A stretch of 15,048 nucleotides of DNA. Source: BOKV01 sp049289295 (GTDB taxonomy: Bacteria > Pseudomonadota > Alphaproteobacteria > Rhizobiales > Rhizobiaceae). The notes below the pieces were generated by a model. It had not been told where the DNA came from and made no database searches. It saw nothing but the letters and a program-made list of their open reading frames with translations. Positions 14,455 through 15,048 of this stretch are shown here, piece after piece. The stretch lies in the NCBI GenBank assembly GCA_049289295.1, contig JBATLL010000115.1, positions 1 through 15,048 of the forward strand. Reading direction: 5' to 3'. Position 1 is the stretch's first letter. Each line of letters opens with the position of its first letter. The translations under genes and the position numbers were made by a program.

Positions 14455-15015
14455 CTAGAAGTAGAGGATCATGAAATTGCGCAGCGCATCGGGCAGTTGC
14501 TCGTAAAGAGCGCCGCCCGGGATTTTCACCGACAGGAAGCCCTTGAATACCAGCACCGTGGCAACGCCGACCAACAGTGAGGCCAGCAGGGTTCGCGTGC
14601 GCCGATAGCCGACCCTCAAGGTCAGCAGCAGACAGAAAATCAGTGTCGTGGGCAGATAGCCCAACCTCGGCACGACAAGCACATAGACCATGAACCAGAC
14701 CGCATACTCAGCCGAAACAGCCCAGAATCCGATCTCGCTCAGGACACGCTCGCCTCGTCCCGTTGCGTTGCGCCGCCACGCGAACCACAGTTCCATCGCG
14801 CCGAACACCAACATGCCGACGACAGCCACGGAACTGAAGAATCCAGGCTGCCTGGAGAGCGGAAGGTCGTCCTTCCAGGTCAACTGGCTTCCAAGCTGTG
14901 TGGCAAGGAAGAGTCCGATCGCAAATGCTGCCAGGCCGAAAACGATCTCGGCGCGATGATGGCGCGGCTCGACCAGTTCGTCGATCTTCGGGGATGTCTT
15001 TCTGCTGTCCGACAT
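14455..15015 (-). CDS. tctB: Tripartite tricarboxylate transporter small subunit TctB
   Basis: This is the small membrane subunit of the Tct carrier, 186 residues. A charged cytoplasmic N-terminus (about 20 residues) precedes a hydrophobic segment at about 24-40. A second is at about 60-78 (SVAVVGMLVFGAMELWFAW), and a pair lies near 100-132 (YAVWFMVYVLVVPRLGYLPTT). A last one is at about 142-160. VPRLGYLPTTLIF is typical of TctB. The ATG at 15015 has GGTGG about five bases upstream. tctA follows almost at once. The 33 bases upstream read TTC ATG TCC TGA on the - strand, which could be the end of a tctC gene outside the window, as tctC-tctB-tctA is the usual order; this is only a guess. Confidence 0.88.
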   Translation of the reverse strand: MSDSRKTSPKIDELVEPRHHRAEIVFGLAAFAIGLFLATQLGSQLTWKDDLPLSRQPGFFSSVAVVGMLVFGAMELWFAWRRNATGRGERVLSEIGFWAVSAEYAVWFMVYVLVVPRLGYLPTTLIFCLLLTLRVGYRRTRTLLASLLVGVATVLVFKGFLSVKIPGGALYEQLPDALRNFMILYF

Positions 15016-15048
15016 CTTGCCACCGCCTCCGCAGGATCAGGACATGAA

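Noticed and set aside
15016..15048. TGATCC on the - strand upstream of tctB, as a fourth ECF promoter.
   Set aside because: Sixteen bases further the sequence is AGATGT rather than CGTA, and the start codon would fall inside the -10 region.

Overview
The window looks like chromosomal DNA of an alphaproteobacterium, most likely in the order Hyphomicrobiales. The evidence is its fairly high GC content, a ChrR-type zinc anti-sigma factor paired with an ECF sigma factor, and an Irr-type iron-control element, a regulator largely confined to Rhizobiales and Rhodobacterales. I cannot name genus or species. I see no rRNA, tRNA, CRISPR array, insertion sequence or phage gene.

Region A (1-3611, +) is a tightly overlapping three-gene glycosyltransferase operon. 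Two proteins of the MJ1255/VC2487-like GT-B group (COG4671-like) flank a classical GT4 glycosyltransferase. Both junctions overlap by 8 bases if the ATG at 2436 starts the third gene. The product is probably a surface or lipid-linked glycan of unknown structure.

Region B (3612-4892) is a stand-alone periplasmic ferric-iron-binding protein (FbpA/AfuA type). It has a near-perfect Irr box upstream and a strong bidirectional terminator downstream. No permease or ATPase gene accompanies it.

Region C (4893-9812) is an apparently complete sigma-factor regulon resembling the RpoE-ChrR singlet-oxygen / photo-oxidative stress system of Rhodobacter sphaeroides. A DUF2177 membrane protein is transcribed divergently from an operon of an FAD-dependent oxidoreductase and a DUF1365 protein. 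That operon converges on a sigma-chrR-SDR operon. Three promoters share one architecture, TGATCC, 16 bases, CGTATCA: one for DUF2177, one for the oxidoreductase operon and one for the sigma operon. This predicts an autoregulated circuit whose outputs probably modify membrane fatty acids. The cyclopropane-synthase-like methyltransferase often found in such clusters is absent from the window.

Region D (10036-15048, -) is a carboxylate uptake and catabolism operon: TctB and TctA permease subunits, an aldehyde dehydrogenase overlapping tctA by 4 bases, a possible 37-residue small ORF, and a Tm-1-like (UPF0261) protein. The substrate cannot be read from the sequence.

The most notable signal is the matched set of three ECF promoters with the fully conserved zinc ligands of the anti-sigma factor. 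Next are the Irr box on an orphan iron-binding protein and the paired glycosyltransferases.
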